DNA from: Cellulosimicrobium sp. CUA-896
GTDB taxonomy: Bacteria; Actinomycetota; Actinomycetes; Actinomycetales; Cellulomonadaceae
NCBI RefSeq assembly: GCF_001942335.1
Contig: NZ_MKKH01000079.1
Location: 1 to 64,000, forward strand
Direction: 5' to 3'
DNA length: 64,000 bases
Made by a program: the position numbers and the translations under genes. Below are positions 46,626-57,804 of the stretch, piece after piece. A model generated the notes under the pieces. It did not search any database. It saw only the letters and a list, made by a program, of their open reading frames with translations, and was not told where the DNA came from. Numbering within the stretch: position 1 is the stretch's first letter; every line of letters begins with the position of its first letter.

Positions 46626-48050
46626 TCATCCGGCCCCGGCGAGGAGCCGGTCGACGGCGGCGAGCGGGATCGGCTCCCAGTCGGGCCGGTTGCGCGACTC
46701 GTAGACGACCTCGTAGAGCGCCTTGTCGAGCGTGAGGGCGCGCACGAGGGCCTGCGTCGTCGCGGCGTCGACTCCGGCGGTGTCGGCGCGCTCGTACGCC
46801 TCGAGGAACGCCGTGCGGGCCTGCACCGCCCAGCCCGGGTCCGGCGCGCTGCCGACCGCCGCGGCGTAGTCGAAGGAGCGGACGACGCCCGCGACGTCGC
46901 GCAGCGCGAGGTCGGGACGCGTGCGCTCGGCCACGGGACGCAGCGGCTCGCCCTCGAAGTCCAGAACCTTCCAGCCGAACCGGCGCGCGTGCAGCACCTG
47001 CCGAGGTGCAGGTCGCCGTGCACGGTCTGCAGCCGCGGCAGGGCGTCGGGGACGTGCGCGACCCCGGCCAGCCGCTCGGCCGTCCGGTCCCAGAACGCCG
47101 CGATCTCGTCGGCGCGCCGGGCGAGCGCGTGCGACGACGCGACCGCCTCGTCGGACCGGCGGCGCAGGTCGTCGACGAGCCACCGGGCGTCCACGGGCTG
47201 CCCGACGCCGAACGCCTCCCGCAGCGCGGCGTGCAGGTCGGCGAGCACGCGTCCGAGGTCGGCCGCGAGCTCGGCGAAGGAGGCCCCCTGGCCGGCGTAC
47301 GAGCACGCGAGGTCGAACCCGTCGCGAGCGCCCTGGACGAACTCGCCGAGGATCGCGAGGTGGGCGGACCGGGTGGGCGGGGCGGGGCCGGGGTCGTCGG
47401 CGGCGTCCCACGTGACCTCGAGCCACGCGAGCGGACGGGGCACGCCGGTCCAGCTGCCGGGCGAGGGCGTGCGGGATCGTCACGTCGGGGTTGGGGCCGA
47501 CGGCGATGGCGCGCAGGACCTTGAGCATCGTCCCGCCCGCGGTCGCGGGCAGCAGGACCGAGCTGTTCGACTGCTCGACGGACAGCGCGCGCCCGTCCGT
47601 GAGGTCGACGCGCGGGCCGGCGGGGTCGCCGTCGTCCGTCGGGTCCGGCAGGTCCCACGTCGCGGCGGCGAGGAGCGCGGCCCAGCAGGCCGGGTGCGCG
47701 GCGCCGTCGTGCACGGCCCACGTGGCACCGTCCTCGACGAGCTCACCGATCGGGGCCGGCCCGGGCGTCGTCGCGCGGGCCGTGCCGGCGGGGACGAGCA
47801 CGAGCGGGACCTGGACGACGAGGTCGACGCCCTCGCCCACGAGACGCACGAGGTGCAGGTCGACCCGCGTCCCCGCCGGGACGTCACCGGTCCCGGGCGG
47901 CGGGGGCGACGGGACGTCGAGCGCGAAGGACATCCACGGCTCGTGCCGCACGGCGACGCCCTTGACCGGGTACCAGCGCCGCGCGGGCAGCCAGGCGTCG
48001 AGGAGCGCGAGCAGGTCGGGGGAGGGGGTGCTCGTGCGCCGTGCCGTCAC
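46626..48050 (-). CDS. mak: Maltokinase (two frame changes)
   Basis: Phosphorylates maltose with ATP to maltose 1-phosphate, the substrate of GlgE. About 474 residues from GTG 48050. N-terminal cap (LLALLDAWLPARRWYPVKGV); kinase core with catalytic loop LQTVHGDLHLGQVLHARRFGW and the DFEGEP metal motif; end LTLDKALYEVVYESRNRPDW. Frame changes at about 47459 (net +1) and 47000 (one base lost inside the catalytic loop). Some actinobacteria fuse Mak to TreS; here they are separate neighbours, with treS 35 bases upstream. Confidence 0.93.
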   Translation of the reverse strand: MTARRTSTPSPDLLALLDAWLPARRWYPVKGVAVRHEPWMSFALDVPSPPPPGTGDVPAGTRVDLHLVRLVGEGVDLVVQVPLVLVPAGTARATTPGPAPIGELVEDGATWAVHDGAAHPACWAALLAAATWDLPDPTDDGDPAGPRVDLTDGRALSVEQSNSSVLLPATAGGTMLKVLRAIAVGPNPDVTIPHALARQLDRRAPSARVARGHVGRRRRPRPRPAHPVRPPRDPRRVRPGRSRRVRPRVLVRRPGGLLRRARGRPRTRARRPARRAAGGVRRRAARGRPVARRRPAPPVRRGGRVVARARPARRRDRGVLGPDGRAAGRGRARPRRPAAAADRARRPAPRQVLHARRFGWKVLDFEGEPLRPVAERTRPDLALRDVAGVVRSFDYAAAVGSAPDPGWAVQARTAFLEAYERADTAGVDAATTQALVRALTLDKALYEVVYESRNRPDWEPIPLAAVDRLLAGAG

Positions 48051-48085
48051 CTGTCGCTCCCGTCCCGTCGTCCGCCCCGGTGCCG

Positions 48086-49874
48086 TCAGTCGTCCTCCGT
48101 CGGGGGCGCGACCACCAGCCAGTAGAAGTCGCGCGAGCCCCATGTCATCACGACCTCGCCGTCCTCGCTCACGCGCGGGAAGTGCGCCCCGCCGAAGACG
48201 TCGAGCAGGTCGGCGCCGACGTGGTCGGGGAGACGGATCGTCGCGGACCGCGCGGTGGCCGACAGGTTGGCGGCGCACAGCAGCGTCTCGGTGGGCGTGC
48301 GGCGCAGGAACGCGATGATCGACTCGTTGTCGCACTCGAGCGCGACGAAGTCGCCCGTGCCGAAGCCGGGGTGGCGGCGGCGCACCTTGAGCATGCCGTG
48401 CACCCAGTGCAGCAGCGAGGTCGACTGCTCGAGCTGGCCCTCGACGTTGACGTACCCGTAGTGGTGCACGAGCGACTGGATGAGCGGCAGGTAGAGCTTG
48501 CCCGGGTCCGCGGTGGAGAACCCCGCGTTGCGGTCCGGCGTCCACTGCATCGGGGTGCGGACGGCGTCGCGGTCGGGCAGCCAGATGTTGTCCCCCATGC
48601 CGATCTCGTCGCCGTAGTACAGGCACGGGCTGCCCGGCAGGGACAGCAGGAGCGCGTGCGCGAGCTCGACCTCCTTGCGCGAGTTGTCGAGCAGCGTCGC
48701 GAGCCGTCGGCGGATGCCGACGTTGGCGCGCATGCGCGGGTCCTGCGCGTACCAGCCGTACATCGACGCGCGCTCCTCGGTGGAGACCATCTCGAGCGTG
48801 AGCTCGTCGTGGTTGCGCAGGAACGTGCTCCACTGGCCGCCGCGCGGGATCTCGGGCGTGTCCGCCAGGATCTCGAGCAGCTGGTTCGCGCGCTGGTCGC
48901 GGATCGCGTAGTAGATGCGCGGCATGACGGGGAAGTGGAAGCACATGTGGCACTCCGGCTCCTCCTCCGTGCCGAAGTAGTCCACGACCTCGCGCGGCCA
49001 CTGGTTCGCCTCGGCGAGCAGGATGCGGCCGGGGAACTCGGTGTCCACCATCGTGCGCACGCGCCGCAGGAAGTCGTGCGTGCGCGGCAGGTTCTCGCAG
49101 TTCGTGCCCTCCTCCTCGAACAGGTAGGGCACGGCGTCGAGCCGGAAGCCGTCCACGCCCATCTGGAGCCAGAACCGCGCGACGTCGAGCATGGCGTCCG
49201 CGACGCGCGGGTTCTCGAAGTTGAGGTCCGGCTGGTGGGAGAAGAACCGGTGCCAGAAGAACTGGCGCCGCACGGGGTCGAAGGTCCAGTTCGACGTCTC
49301 GGTGTCGACGAAGATGATGCGCGCGTCCGGGTAGCGCGAGTCGTCGTCGCTCCACACGTAGAAGTCGCCGTACGGCCCTCCGGGTCGGCGCGGGACGCCT
49401 GGAACCAGGGGTGCTGGTCGCTCGTGTGGTTCATGACGAGGTCGATGACGACGCGGATCCCGCGCGCGTGCGCCTCGCTGACGAGCTCGGCGAAGTCGGA
49501 CGTCGACCCGTACTGCGGGGCGATCGCGGTGTAGTCCGAGACGTCGTAGCCGCCGTCGCGCAGCGGCGAGGGGTAGAACGGCGGCAGCCACAGCGCGTCG
49601 ATCCCGAGCCACTGGAGGTAGTCCAGGCGGTCGATGAGCCGCGCAGGTCGCCCGTCCCCGTGCCGTCGGAGTCCGAGAACGCCCGGACGATGACCTCGTA
49701 GAACACCGCCGTGCGGTACCACTCCGGGTCGTCGGACAGGCCGGGGCGCGCGTCGACGGGCGGGACCGGCTGGCGGCGCGGGGGCAGCGCCGCGATCGGC
49801 ACGGGTGCCGTCACGGGCGGCACGGGGGCGGGGCCGGCGGACACGCCGCGCGGTGCGGTCGGCGGCGTCGTCAT
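48086..49874 (-). CDS. treS: Trehalose synthase (maltose alpha-D-glucosyltransferase, two frameshifts)
   Basis: Interconverts trehalose and maltose. About 596 residues, usual size. The first 45 residues are a Pro-rich leader; the core begins [22 protein letters not shown]13 motifs: [14 protein letters not shown], nucleophile in [20 protein letters not shown], acid [22 protein letters not shown]. Bases are missing at about 49640 ([18 protein letters not shown]) and 49378 ([18 protein letters not shown]). Start overlaps the glgE stop in ATGA, so translation is coupled to GlgE. Confidence 0.95.
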
Positions 49875-51932
49875 GCGGGCCTCACGTGCACGACGTGCGC
49901 CACCTGGCGCCACGGCTCGAGACGCACGTACACGTCCTGACCCCAGCCGTAGCTCTCGCCCGACAGCTCGTCGTGCGCGACGAACGACGGCGACCACGGG
50001 TCGTGGCCCGGCGGGGGCTCGGGCAGGCCGAGCGCGGCGAGGTCGAGGTGCACGGTGGACTCCTGCGGCGATTGGGGGTCGAGGTTGACGACGACGACGA
50101 CGGTGTCCGCCTCCCCCGTGGGGGAGTGCTCGGCGGGCAGGTGCCGGGAGAACGCGAGGACCTGGTCGTTCGTCGTGGGGTGGACCGTGAGGTCGCGCAG
50201 CTGGCGGAGCGCGGGGTGGTCGCGGCGGACCTCGTTGAGGCGCGTGAGCAGCGTCGCGATGCCGATGTCGTCGGCGGCCGCCCAGTCGCGCGGCTTGTAC
50301 TCGTACTTCTCGTTGTCGATCTGCTCCTCGACGCCCGGCCGGGGCACGTTCTCGACGAGCTCGTACCCGGAGTACACGCCCCACGTCGGCGAGCCGAGGG
50401 CGGCGAGCACCGCGCGCACCGCGAACCCGGCGACGCCGCCGTGCTGGAGGTAGGGCGGGAGGATGTCGTGCGTGGTCGGCCAGAACGACGGGCGCATGTA
50501 GCTCCCCGCCGGTCCCGAGACCTCCTCGAGGTACTCCGCGAGCTCCTCGCGCGTGTTGCGCCACGTGAAGTACGTGTACGACTGGTGGAACCCGATGCGC
50601 GCGAGCGTGTGCATCATCGCGGGCTTGGTGAATGCCTCCGACAGGAAGATCACCTCGGGGTTCGTGCGGCGGACCTCCGCGAGCAGCCACTCCCAGAAGT
50701 CGAGCGGCTTGGTGTGCGGGTTGTCGACGCGGAACGCGGTGACGCCCCGCTCGATCCACACGCGCACCACGCGCAGCACCTCGGCGTAGATGCCCGCGGG
50801 GTCGTTGTCGAAGTTCAGCGGGTAGATGTCCTGGTACTTCTTGGGCGGGTTCTCCGCATAGGCGATGGAGCCGTCGACGCGCGTCGTGAACCACTCCGGG
50901 TGCTCGCGGACCCAGGGGTGGTCGGGCGAGCACTGCAGCGCCAGGTCGATCGCCACCTCGAGCCCGTTGCGCCGGGCCTCCTTGACGAACGCCCGGAAGG
51001 TGCGCTCGCTGCCGAGCTCCGGGTGGATCGCGTCGTGGCCGCCGTCCGCCGACCCGATCGCGTACGGGCTGCCCGGGTCGCCCGGCACGGCGGTGAGGGA
51101 GTTGTTGCGGCCCTTGCGGTGCGTGGCGCCGATCGGGTGCACCGGCGTGAGGTAGACGACGTCGAAGCCCATCGCCGCGATCGCCGGCAGCCGGCGGGCC
51201 GCGGCGGTGAACGTGCCCGAGCGCCACCGCCCGTCCTTGAGCCGGCGCGCCCCCTCGGAGCGCGGGAACATCTCGTACCACGCGCCGCGAGCGCGAGCGG
51301 GCGGTCCACGCGCAGCGGGTACGTGGCCGACGCGGTGACGTGGTCGCGCAGGGGTGCGCGCCCGAGGGCCTCGCGCACCTCGAGCGACGTCGCCGCGGCG
51401 AGACGCGCGGCCGCGGGCCGCGTGGCGTCCGCGAGCGCCGCCTCCGCGTCGGCGAGCGCGCGGGCGTCGGCGGGTTCGCGCGCGACGTCGTCGGCCAGGA
51501 CGCGCTCGAACAGCCGCACCCCCTCGGCCAGCATGAGGTCGACGTCGACGCCCGCCTCGATCTTCACCGTCGCGTCGTGCGCCCACGTGCCGTACGGGTC
51601 GCTCCAGCCTCGACGCGCAGCGACCAGTCACCCGTGGCGTCGGGGTGGAGGGTCGCGCGGAACCGGTCGAGGCCGGGTGCGACGTCGACCATCCGCGCCG
51701 TGCGCTCGGACCCGTCGGGCGCGACGAGGACGGCGGTCGCGGCGACGGCGTCGTGGCCCTCGCGGAACACGGTGGCCTCCACGGGCACCATCTCGCCGAC
51801 GACGGCCTTCGCCGGCCAGCGGCCGCCCTCGACGACGGGCGACACCTCGAGGACGGGGATGCGGCCGATGGGGGCGGCAGGGGTGGGCGACGGGGGACGG
51901 AGGGGGGCGCTGGCCGGTGGGGTCGACGTCAC
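49871..51932 (-). CDS. glgE: Alpha-1,4-glucan:maltose-1-phosphate maltosyltransferase (two frameshifts)
   Basis: Extends alpha-1,4-glucans with maltose from maltose 1-phosphate; a defining enzyme of the actinobacterial glucan route. About 687 residues from GTG 51932. N-terminal beta and helical-insert domains ([40 protein letters not shown]) precede the GH13 barrel: [11 protein letters not shown], nucleophile in [18 protein letters not shown], acid in [11 protein letters not shown], and [14 protein letters not shown]. Bases are missing at about 51608 ([16 protein letters not shown]) and 51286 ([13 protein letters not shown]). Divergent from glgP. Confidence 0.95.
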
Positions 51933-52079
51933 ACGGACAACGTATCGAGCCTGCGGGGGGCAGGCACCTGGGGAGAGGTCGTCGGGCCTGCCGGACCGGC
52001 GACGCGGGCGCGTGGCGGACGTCCGCGTGCGCGCGACGCCACGACGGCGACGCGGGGTGTGCGGTCCCGTCCGGCTGCG

Positions 52080-52085
52080 TACGCT
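52080..52085 (+). promoter_or_regulatory. -10 for a leaderless glgP message
   Basis: TACGCT ends seven bases before the GTG at 52093, in the 160-base gap shared with divergent glgE. The rest of the gap shows no operator that was recognised. Confidence 0.5.
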
Positions 52086-52092
52086 CGTCCCC

Positions 52093-54695
52093 GTGAGAGC
52101 GATCCGACGGTTCACCGTCCGCACCCTGCTGCCCGCCCCGCTGCGCGACCTCGACGAGCTGGCGCACAACCTGCGCTGGTCGTGGCACGCGCCGACGCGC
52201 GACCTGTTCGTGGGCATCGACCCGGAGCTGTGGGAGCAGGTGCACGGCGACCCGGTCGCGCTCCTCGGCGCGCTCGGGCCGGACCGGCTCGCCGCGCTGG
52301 CGGGCGACGCCGCGTTCGTCGAGCGCGTGCGCGCCGCGGCGGACGACCTGCGCCACTACCTGCAGGACGACCTGTGGTACCAGCAGCGCGCCGCGGCGGG
52401 CGACGGCTCGCTGCCGACGGCGATCGCGTACTTCTCCCCGGAGTTCGGGATCACCTCCGTGCTGCCGCAGTACTCCGGCGGCCTGGGGATCCTCGCGGGC
52501 GACCACCTCAAGAGCGCGAGCGACCTCGGCGTGCCGATCGTCGCGTCGGCCTCCTGTACGGCGCGGGCTACTTCCGCCAGTCCCTCACGCGCGACGGCTG
52601 GCAGGTCGAGACCTACCCGCTCCTCGACCCGGACGGTCTCCCGCTGACGCTGCTGCGCGAGGACGACGGCACGCCCGCGCGCGTCTCGCTCGGCCTGCCC
52701 GGCGGGCGCGCGCTGCACGCGCACGTGTGGGTCGCGGCGGTCGGCCGCGTGCCGCTGCTGCTGCTCGACTCGAACGTGCCCGGCAACGACGAGGCCGCGC
52801 GCAAGGTCACGGACCGCCTCTACGGCGGTGGCGGCGAGCACCGGCTGCAGCAGGAGCTGCTCCTCGGCGTGGGCGGCGTGCGCGCGCTGCGCCTGTGGTC
52901 GCGGCTCACCGGCGCACCGGAGCCGGAGGTCTACCACACGAACGAGGGGCACGCGGGCTTCCTCGGCGTGGAGCGCATCCGCGAGCTCGTGGACGGCGGG
53001 CTGACCTTCGACGAGGCGCTCGAGGCGGTTCGGGCCGCGACCGTGTTCACGACGCACACGCCCGTCCCGGCCGGGATCGACCGGTTCGCGCGCGAGCTCG
53101 TGGCCCAGTACTTCGGCGGAGACATGACGGTCGAGGGGCTGCCGGTCGACCGCGTCCTCGACCTCGGCGCCGAGGACTACGACGGCGGCGACCCCACCGT
53201 GTTCAACATGGCGGTCATGGGGCTGCGGCTCGGCGGCCGCGCCAACGGCGTCTCGCTGCTGCACGGCCAGGTGTCGCGCGGCATGTTCGAGGGCCTGTGG
53301 CCGGGCTTCGACGCCCGCGAGGTGCCGATCACGTCCGTCACGAACGGCGTCCACTCGCCGACGTGGGTCGACCCGGCGCTCGCGGCCGTCCAGGCCGAGC
53401 GGCTCGGGCTCGACGAGCTGACCGCCGACACCGCGTCGTCGGGCTGGCTGCGCACGTCCGGCTCCGGCGACGGGCCCGCCGTGGCCGACGACGAGCTGTG
53501 GGCCCTGCGCCGAGAGATGCGCGGCCGGCTCGTCGAGGAGGCGCGGCGCCGCCTGCGCCGGTCCTGGCGCGAGCGCGGGGCGAGCCCCGCCGAGCTCGGC
53601 TGGATCGACGACGTGCTCTCGCCCGACGTGCTGACCATCGGGTTCGCGCGCCGCGTGCCCACGTACAAGCGGCTCACGCTCATGCTGCGCGACCCCGCGC
53701 GGCTCAAGGCGCTGCTGCTGCACCCGGAGCGTCCCGTCCAGCTGGTCGTCGCGGGCAAGTCGCACCCGGCGGACGACCAGGGCAAGCGGCTCATCCAGCA
53801 GCTCGTGCGGTTCACCGACGACCCCGAGGTGCGCCACCGCATTGTCTTCCTGCCGAACTACGACATCGGCATGGCGCAGTCGCTCTACCCGGGCTGCGAC
53901 GTGTGGCTCAACAACCCCCTGCGCCCGCTCGAGGCGTCCGGGACGTCCGGCATGAAGTCGGCGCTCAACGGCGGGCTGAACCTTTCGATCCTCGACGGGT
54001 GGTGGGACGAGTGGTTCGACGGCGAGAACGGCTGGGCGATCCCGACCGCCGACGGCGTCGACGACCCGGACCGGCGCGACGACCTCGAGGCCGCCGCCCT
54101 CTACGACCTCGTCGAGCACCAGGTCGCGCCGCGCTTCTACCACCGCACCGACGACGGCGTCCCCGGCCGGTGGCTCGAGATGGTCCGCCACACGCTCGCG
54201 ACGCTCGGGCCCAAGGTGCAGGCGACGCGCATGGTGGCCGAGTACGTCACGCGGCTCTACGCTCCCGCGGCCGCCGCCGGGCGTGCGCTCGCCGCCGACG
54301 CGCTCGCCCCCGCGCGCGAGCTCGCGCACTGGAAGCGGTCGGTGCGCGACGGCTGGTCGCGCGTGCGCGTCGACCACGTCGACTCCAGCGGCGTCAGCGA
54401 GGTGCCGCAGGTCGGCGACCGGCTCACCGTGCGCGCGTACGTCTCGCTCGGCGACCTCCGTCCGGACGACGTCGAGGTGCAGGTCGTGCACGGGCGCGTC
54501 ACCGAGGCCGACGTCATCGAGGAGTTCACGGCGCAGCCGATCGCCCTCGCCGAGACGTACGAGGCCGGGCGGCACGCGTTCGCCGGCGAGGTCGTGCTCG
54601 AGGCGTCGGGCCCGTTCGGCTACACCGTGCGCGTCGTGCCGAAGCACGACGGGCTCCCGAGCGCGGCGGAGCTCGGCCTGGTGGCCAACGCCTGA
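52093..54695 (+). CDS. glgP: Alpha-glucan phosphorylase (frameshifted)
   Basis: Releases glucose 1-phosphate from glycogen-like glucan using phosphate and PLP. About 867 residues, GT35 of the type with an N-terminal DUF3417-like segment ([20 protein letters not shown]). Signatures: [63 protein letters not shown], and [20 protein letters not shown] holding the PLP lysine region. One base is missing at about 52545 ([20 protein letters not shown]). A 29-bp-stem hairpin follows 24 bases past the stop. Confidence 0.95.
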
Positions 54696-54719
54696 CGTCC
54701 TCCGGCACCCACCTGCCGC

Positions 54720-54786
54720 GAGGTAGAACCCGCGGTCGCGAGATAGAACATCACGGCTTCTATCTCGCGACCGCGGGTTCTACCTC
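54720..54786. repeat. 29-bp perfect inverted repeat upstream of the AbiEi-like gene
   Basis: Arms 54720-54748 and 54758-54786 are exact complements around CATCACGGC. The left arm reads GAGGTAGAACCCGCGGTCGC followed by GAGATAGAA. Words GAGGTAGAA and GGTCGCGAGATAG recur at 55909-55936, past the AbiEi-like gene. It could also end glgP transcription. Confidence 0.85.
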
Positions 54787-54901
54787 ACGACGCCGCGGTT
54801 GTCCTGGATCGGGGTCGGTGGCTCTCGGCCGCGTCGCGACTGTCCACAGGCTCTTGCGGGATCGTGGCCGAGGCACCGGTGCTCCGCCAGGCTGGGCCGT
54901 G

Positions 54902-55916
54902 TGAGCACCGACGAACGAACCGTCCGGACGAGTGACCAGCGATCCCGTCGCTCGCGTGAGCGCACCGACCGCACGTCGGACCTGTCGTGGCTGCCGTCGG
55001 TGACCCGGTCCTCCCCGGAGCGACGCGCGGAGATCGCCGCCGCCGTGCGCAGCGGCGCGTTGGTCCGGGCCCGGCAGGGGGTCTACGTACGCCCACCGGA
55101 CCAGTTCTCCTCCCCGGCCGGCGCCGCCGCGAAGCCGTGGTGACGAACGCCGTCGCGCTCGCGGCACGGCTCACCACGGAGTACTGGTTCAGCCACTCGA
55201 CCGCTGCCGTCCTGCACGGGCTCTGGACGTGGCGGCTCGCCGACGAGGTGCACGTCACCCAGCTCGGCAACCCGTCCGTGCGCCGCCGGACCGATCACGG
55301 GGTCAGGCGGCACTGGACGGCGCTGGTGGACGAGGACCGCGACGTGGTCGGCGGTCTGCCGGTCACGTCGCTCGAGCGGACGATCGTCGACTGCGCCCGC
55401 TCCCTGCCGCCCGTGGCCGGGCTCGTCGTCGCGGACTCCGGTCTGCGTGCCGGTGCGGACCGCGACCGGATCGCCGTCGTCCTCGAGGCCGCGGCGGGTG
55501 GCCGCGGTGTCCGACGGGCGCGTCAGGTTCTCACCGAGGCCGACGGTCGCTCGGAGTCCCCGGGGGAGAGCGTGGTGCGATGGGTCGTCGTCGACGCGGG
55601 CCTGCCCCGCCCGGAACCGAACGTCACCGTGCCGACCTGGCGGGGCGCGTACCGGCTCGACCTCGCATGGACGGCCCACCGCGTCGCGGTCGAGTTCGAC
55701 GGCGCGATCAAGTACTCGGGCGGGGAGTACGGCGACCCGCAGCGCCGGCTCCTCGCCGAGAAGGCCCGTCACGACGCGCTGGTGGAGGCCGGATGGCTCG
55801 TCCTGCGCGTGACGTGGGACGACCTCACCGATCCCGACGTCGTCGCGCGCCGGGTCCGGTCAGCGCTCGCGCGGCGGTCCCGCGACGCGGAACTCGTCCG
55901 GACGTCCACGAGGTAG
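54902..55916 (+). CDS. AbiEi-type antitoxin-domain/DUF559 protein (frame broken)
   Basis: About 338 residues when repaired. N-terminal winged-helix half recalling the AbiEi antitoxin/regulator domain (SLRSGALVRARQGVYVRPPD-like: AAAVRSGALVRARQGVYVRP; then HSTAAVLHGLWTW; LPVTSLERTIVDCARSLPPV) and a C-terminal DUF559 Vsr-like nuclease fold (VRWVVVDAGLPRPEPNVTVP; RLDLAWTAHRVAVEFDGAIK; KARHDALVEAGWLVLRVTWD). The frame changes at about 55128 by +1 or -2. No toxin partner (AbiEii) is adjacent. Its stop codon lies inside a copy of the GAGGTAGAA repeat word. Such solitary genes are frequent in actinobacteria; function unproven. Confidence 0.75.
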
Positions 55917-56000
55917 AAGCATGGGTCGCGAGATAGGGCTCCGCGGGTTCTACGTCGCGACCGGTAGTTCTACGTCGCGACCTGGGGTTCTACGTCGCGA
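55909..56000 (+). repeat. Repeat cluster downstream of the AbiEi-like gene
   Basis: Begins CGAGGTAGAA over the gene's stop, then GGTCGCGAGATAG, then three 20-bp units (55941-55960, 55961-55980, 55981-56000) of form CCNNNNGTTCTACGTCGCGA. GGTTCTACGTCGCGACC is nearly the complement of GGTCGCGAGATAGAA in the hairpin at 54720. Confidence 0.85.
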
Positions 56001-56043
56001 CCCGGGAGTGAGTGCGCCCCCGGCGAGCGGCTGGGCGAGGAGC

Positions 56044-57798
56044 TCAGGCGAGCTCGGCCGCCAGCGCGCGGCCGGCGACGCGGCCGGAGAAGAGGCACCC
56101 GCCGAGGAACGTGCCCTCGAGCGCGCGGTGGCCGTGCACGCCGCCGCCGCCGAACCCGGCCGCCTCGCCGGCGGCCCACAGGCCGGGCAGGACGGCGCCG
56201 TCGGCGCGCAGCACGCGCCCGGACGTGTCGGTCCACAGGCCGCCGAGCGTCTTGCGCGTGAGGACGGACAGCCGGACGGCGAGCAGAGGCCCGTCCTTCG
56301 GCGTCGTGAGCGGGCGCGGCGGGGACACGCGGATGAGGCGGTCGACGCGGTAGCGGCGCGCCATGGCGGTGGCGACCACCTGCGGGTCCTTGCCGAGGCC
56401 GGTGCGGACCTGCTCGTCGCGTCGGTGGACGAGGCTCGCGAGGGCGTCGGGGTCGACGTGGCCGCGCGAACCGGGGGTGGCGTCGACGAGAGCGTTCATG
56501 CGGCCGGCGAGCTCCTCCGGGGTGTCGGCCCAGACGAACTCGGGGGACTGCTCGGCGAACCGCGCGACCGGTCCGACGGCGCCCGGCAGCACGCGTTGGG
56601 CCAGCAGGCGCACGTCCTTGCCCGTGAGGTCGGGGTTCTGCTCCGAGCCGGACAGGGCGAACTCCGTCTCCATGATCGCCTTGTTGAGCACGAACCAGGA
56701 GTGGTCGTCGCCGCGCTCGGTGAGGTGCCGCAGGGCCCCGAGGGCGTCGAAACCGGGGAACAGGGGGGCGGGGAGCCGGTTGCCGTCGGCGTCGAGCCAC
56801 AGCGAGCTGGGCCCGGGCAGGATGCGGATGCCGTGGTTCGTCCACACGGGGGAGTGGTTCGCGATGCCCTCGGGGTAGTGCCACATGCGGTCCTCGTGGA
56901 CGAGCGCGGCGCCGGAGTCGGCCGCGGCAGCGAGCGCCAGGCCGTCGGTCGAGTCCGGCACGCCGGACAGCATGCGCCCCGGGAGCCGCCCGGCGGACGC
57001 GGGCCACCGCGACGCGACGAGCGCGTGGTTCGCGCCGATCCCGCCGGACGTCACGACGACGGCGCCCGCCGCGATCTCGACCTCGCCGACGACGTCGCGC
57101 GAGGACGGCGCGCCGCGCTCGGCGTCCGACGGCGCGAGCACCTGCGCGCGCACGCCCGTCACCGCCCCGTCGGTCACGACGAGCGACGTGACGCGGTGCC
57201 GGAACCGGAGGTCGAGCAGCCCCGCGGCGCGGGCGTCGAGCGCGGCGCGCACGAACGGCTCGAGGACGGCGGGGCCGGTGCCCCACGTGACGTGGAAACG
57301 CGGCACGGAGTTGCCGTGCGCGCCCACCTGCCCGTCGGACCCGGGCTGCCCGTTCGTGCCGGCCTGCACCGGGTAGCCGCCGCGCTCGGCCCACTGCACG
57401 AGCGGGAACCACCGCACGCCGCGGGCGTGCAGCCAGGGGCGCATCTCGCCGGCGGCGAAGTCGACGAACGCGCGCGCCCACGCGTAGCCGTGCCGGTCGG
57501 GGCCCTCGCCGCGGTCGGCGCCGGGCGCGAACTGGGCGGAGCCGAGCCAGTCGTCGAACGCCAGCTCGGCGGAGTCGTGCACGCCCATGCGCCGCTGCTC
57601 GGGCGAGCCGACGAGGAACAGCCCGCCGAACGACCACCACGCCTGGCCGCCGAGGCTCGCCGCGGGCTCCTGGTCGAGCAGGACGACGCGGCGCCCCGCC
57701 GCGGTGAGCTCGCCGGCGGCGACGAGCCCGGCGAGGCCCGCACCGACGACGACGACGTCCACCGGCCCGGCCACCTCGGTGTGATCGGTGTCACTCAT
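56044..57798 (-). CDS. FAD-dependent dehydrogenase (FAD_binding_2 family)
   Basis: 584 residues, intact. N-terminal dinucleotide fold VVVVGAGLAGLVAAGELTAA followed by LLDQEPAASLGGQAWWSFGG, as in the KstD/fumarate-reductase flavoprotein group; the flavin loop near the end is LPGLWAAGEAAGFGGGGVHG. Middle insert IMETEFALSGSEQNPDLTGK matches proteins annotated simply as FAD-binding dehydrogenases; a steroid or ketone substrate is possible but not shown. -10 TAGTCT at 57805-57810 lies six bases before the ATG, overlapping the stop of glgX. Confidence 0.85.
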   Translation of the reverse strand: MSDTDHTEVAGPVDVVVVGAGLAGLVAAGELTAAGRRVVLLDQEPAASLGGQAWWSFGGLFLVGSPEQRRMGVHDSAELAFDDWLGSAQFAPGADRGEGPDRHGYAWARAFVDFAAGEMRPWLHARGVRWFPLVQWAERGGYPVQAGTNGQPGSDGQVGAHGNSVPRFHVTWGTGPAVLEPFVRAALDARAAGLLDLRFRHRVTSLVVTDGAVTGVRAQVLAPSDAERGAPSSRDVVGEVEIAAGAVVVTSGGIGANHALVASRWPASAGRLPGRMLSGVPDSTDGLALAAAADSGAALVHEDRMWHYPEGIANHSPVWTNHGIRILPGPSSLWLDADGNRLPAPLFPGFDALGALRHLTERGDDHSWFVLNKAIMETEFALSGSEQNPDLTGKDVRLLAQRVLPGAVGPVARFAEQSPEFVWADTPEELAGRMNALVDATPGSRGHVDPDALASLVHRRDEQVRTGLGKDPQVVATAMARRYRVDRLIRVSPPRPLTTPKDGPLLAVRLSVLTRKTLGGLWTDTSGRVLRADGAVLPGLWAAGEAAGFGGGGVHGHRALEGTFLGGCLFSGRVAGRALAAELA

Positions 57799-57804
57799 GG
57801 GCGA

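Noticed and set aside
54720-54786. Plain rho-independent terminator of glgP
   Set aside because: Not excluded as a side role, but no T-run follows and the arm words recur past the next gene, so a repeat is the better main call.
55941-56000. CRISPR array from three regular 20-bp repeats
   Set aside because: The units abut directly without unique spacers and no cas gene is near.
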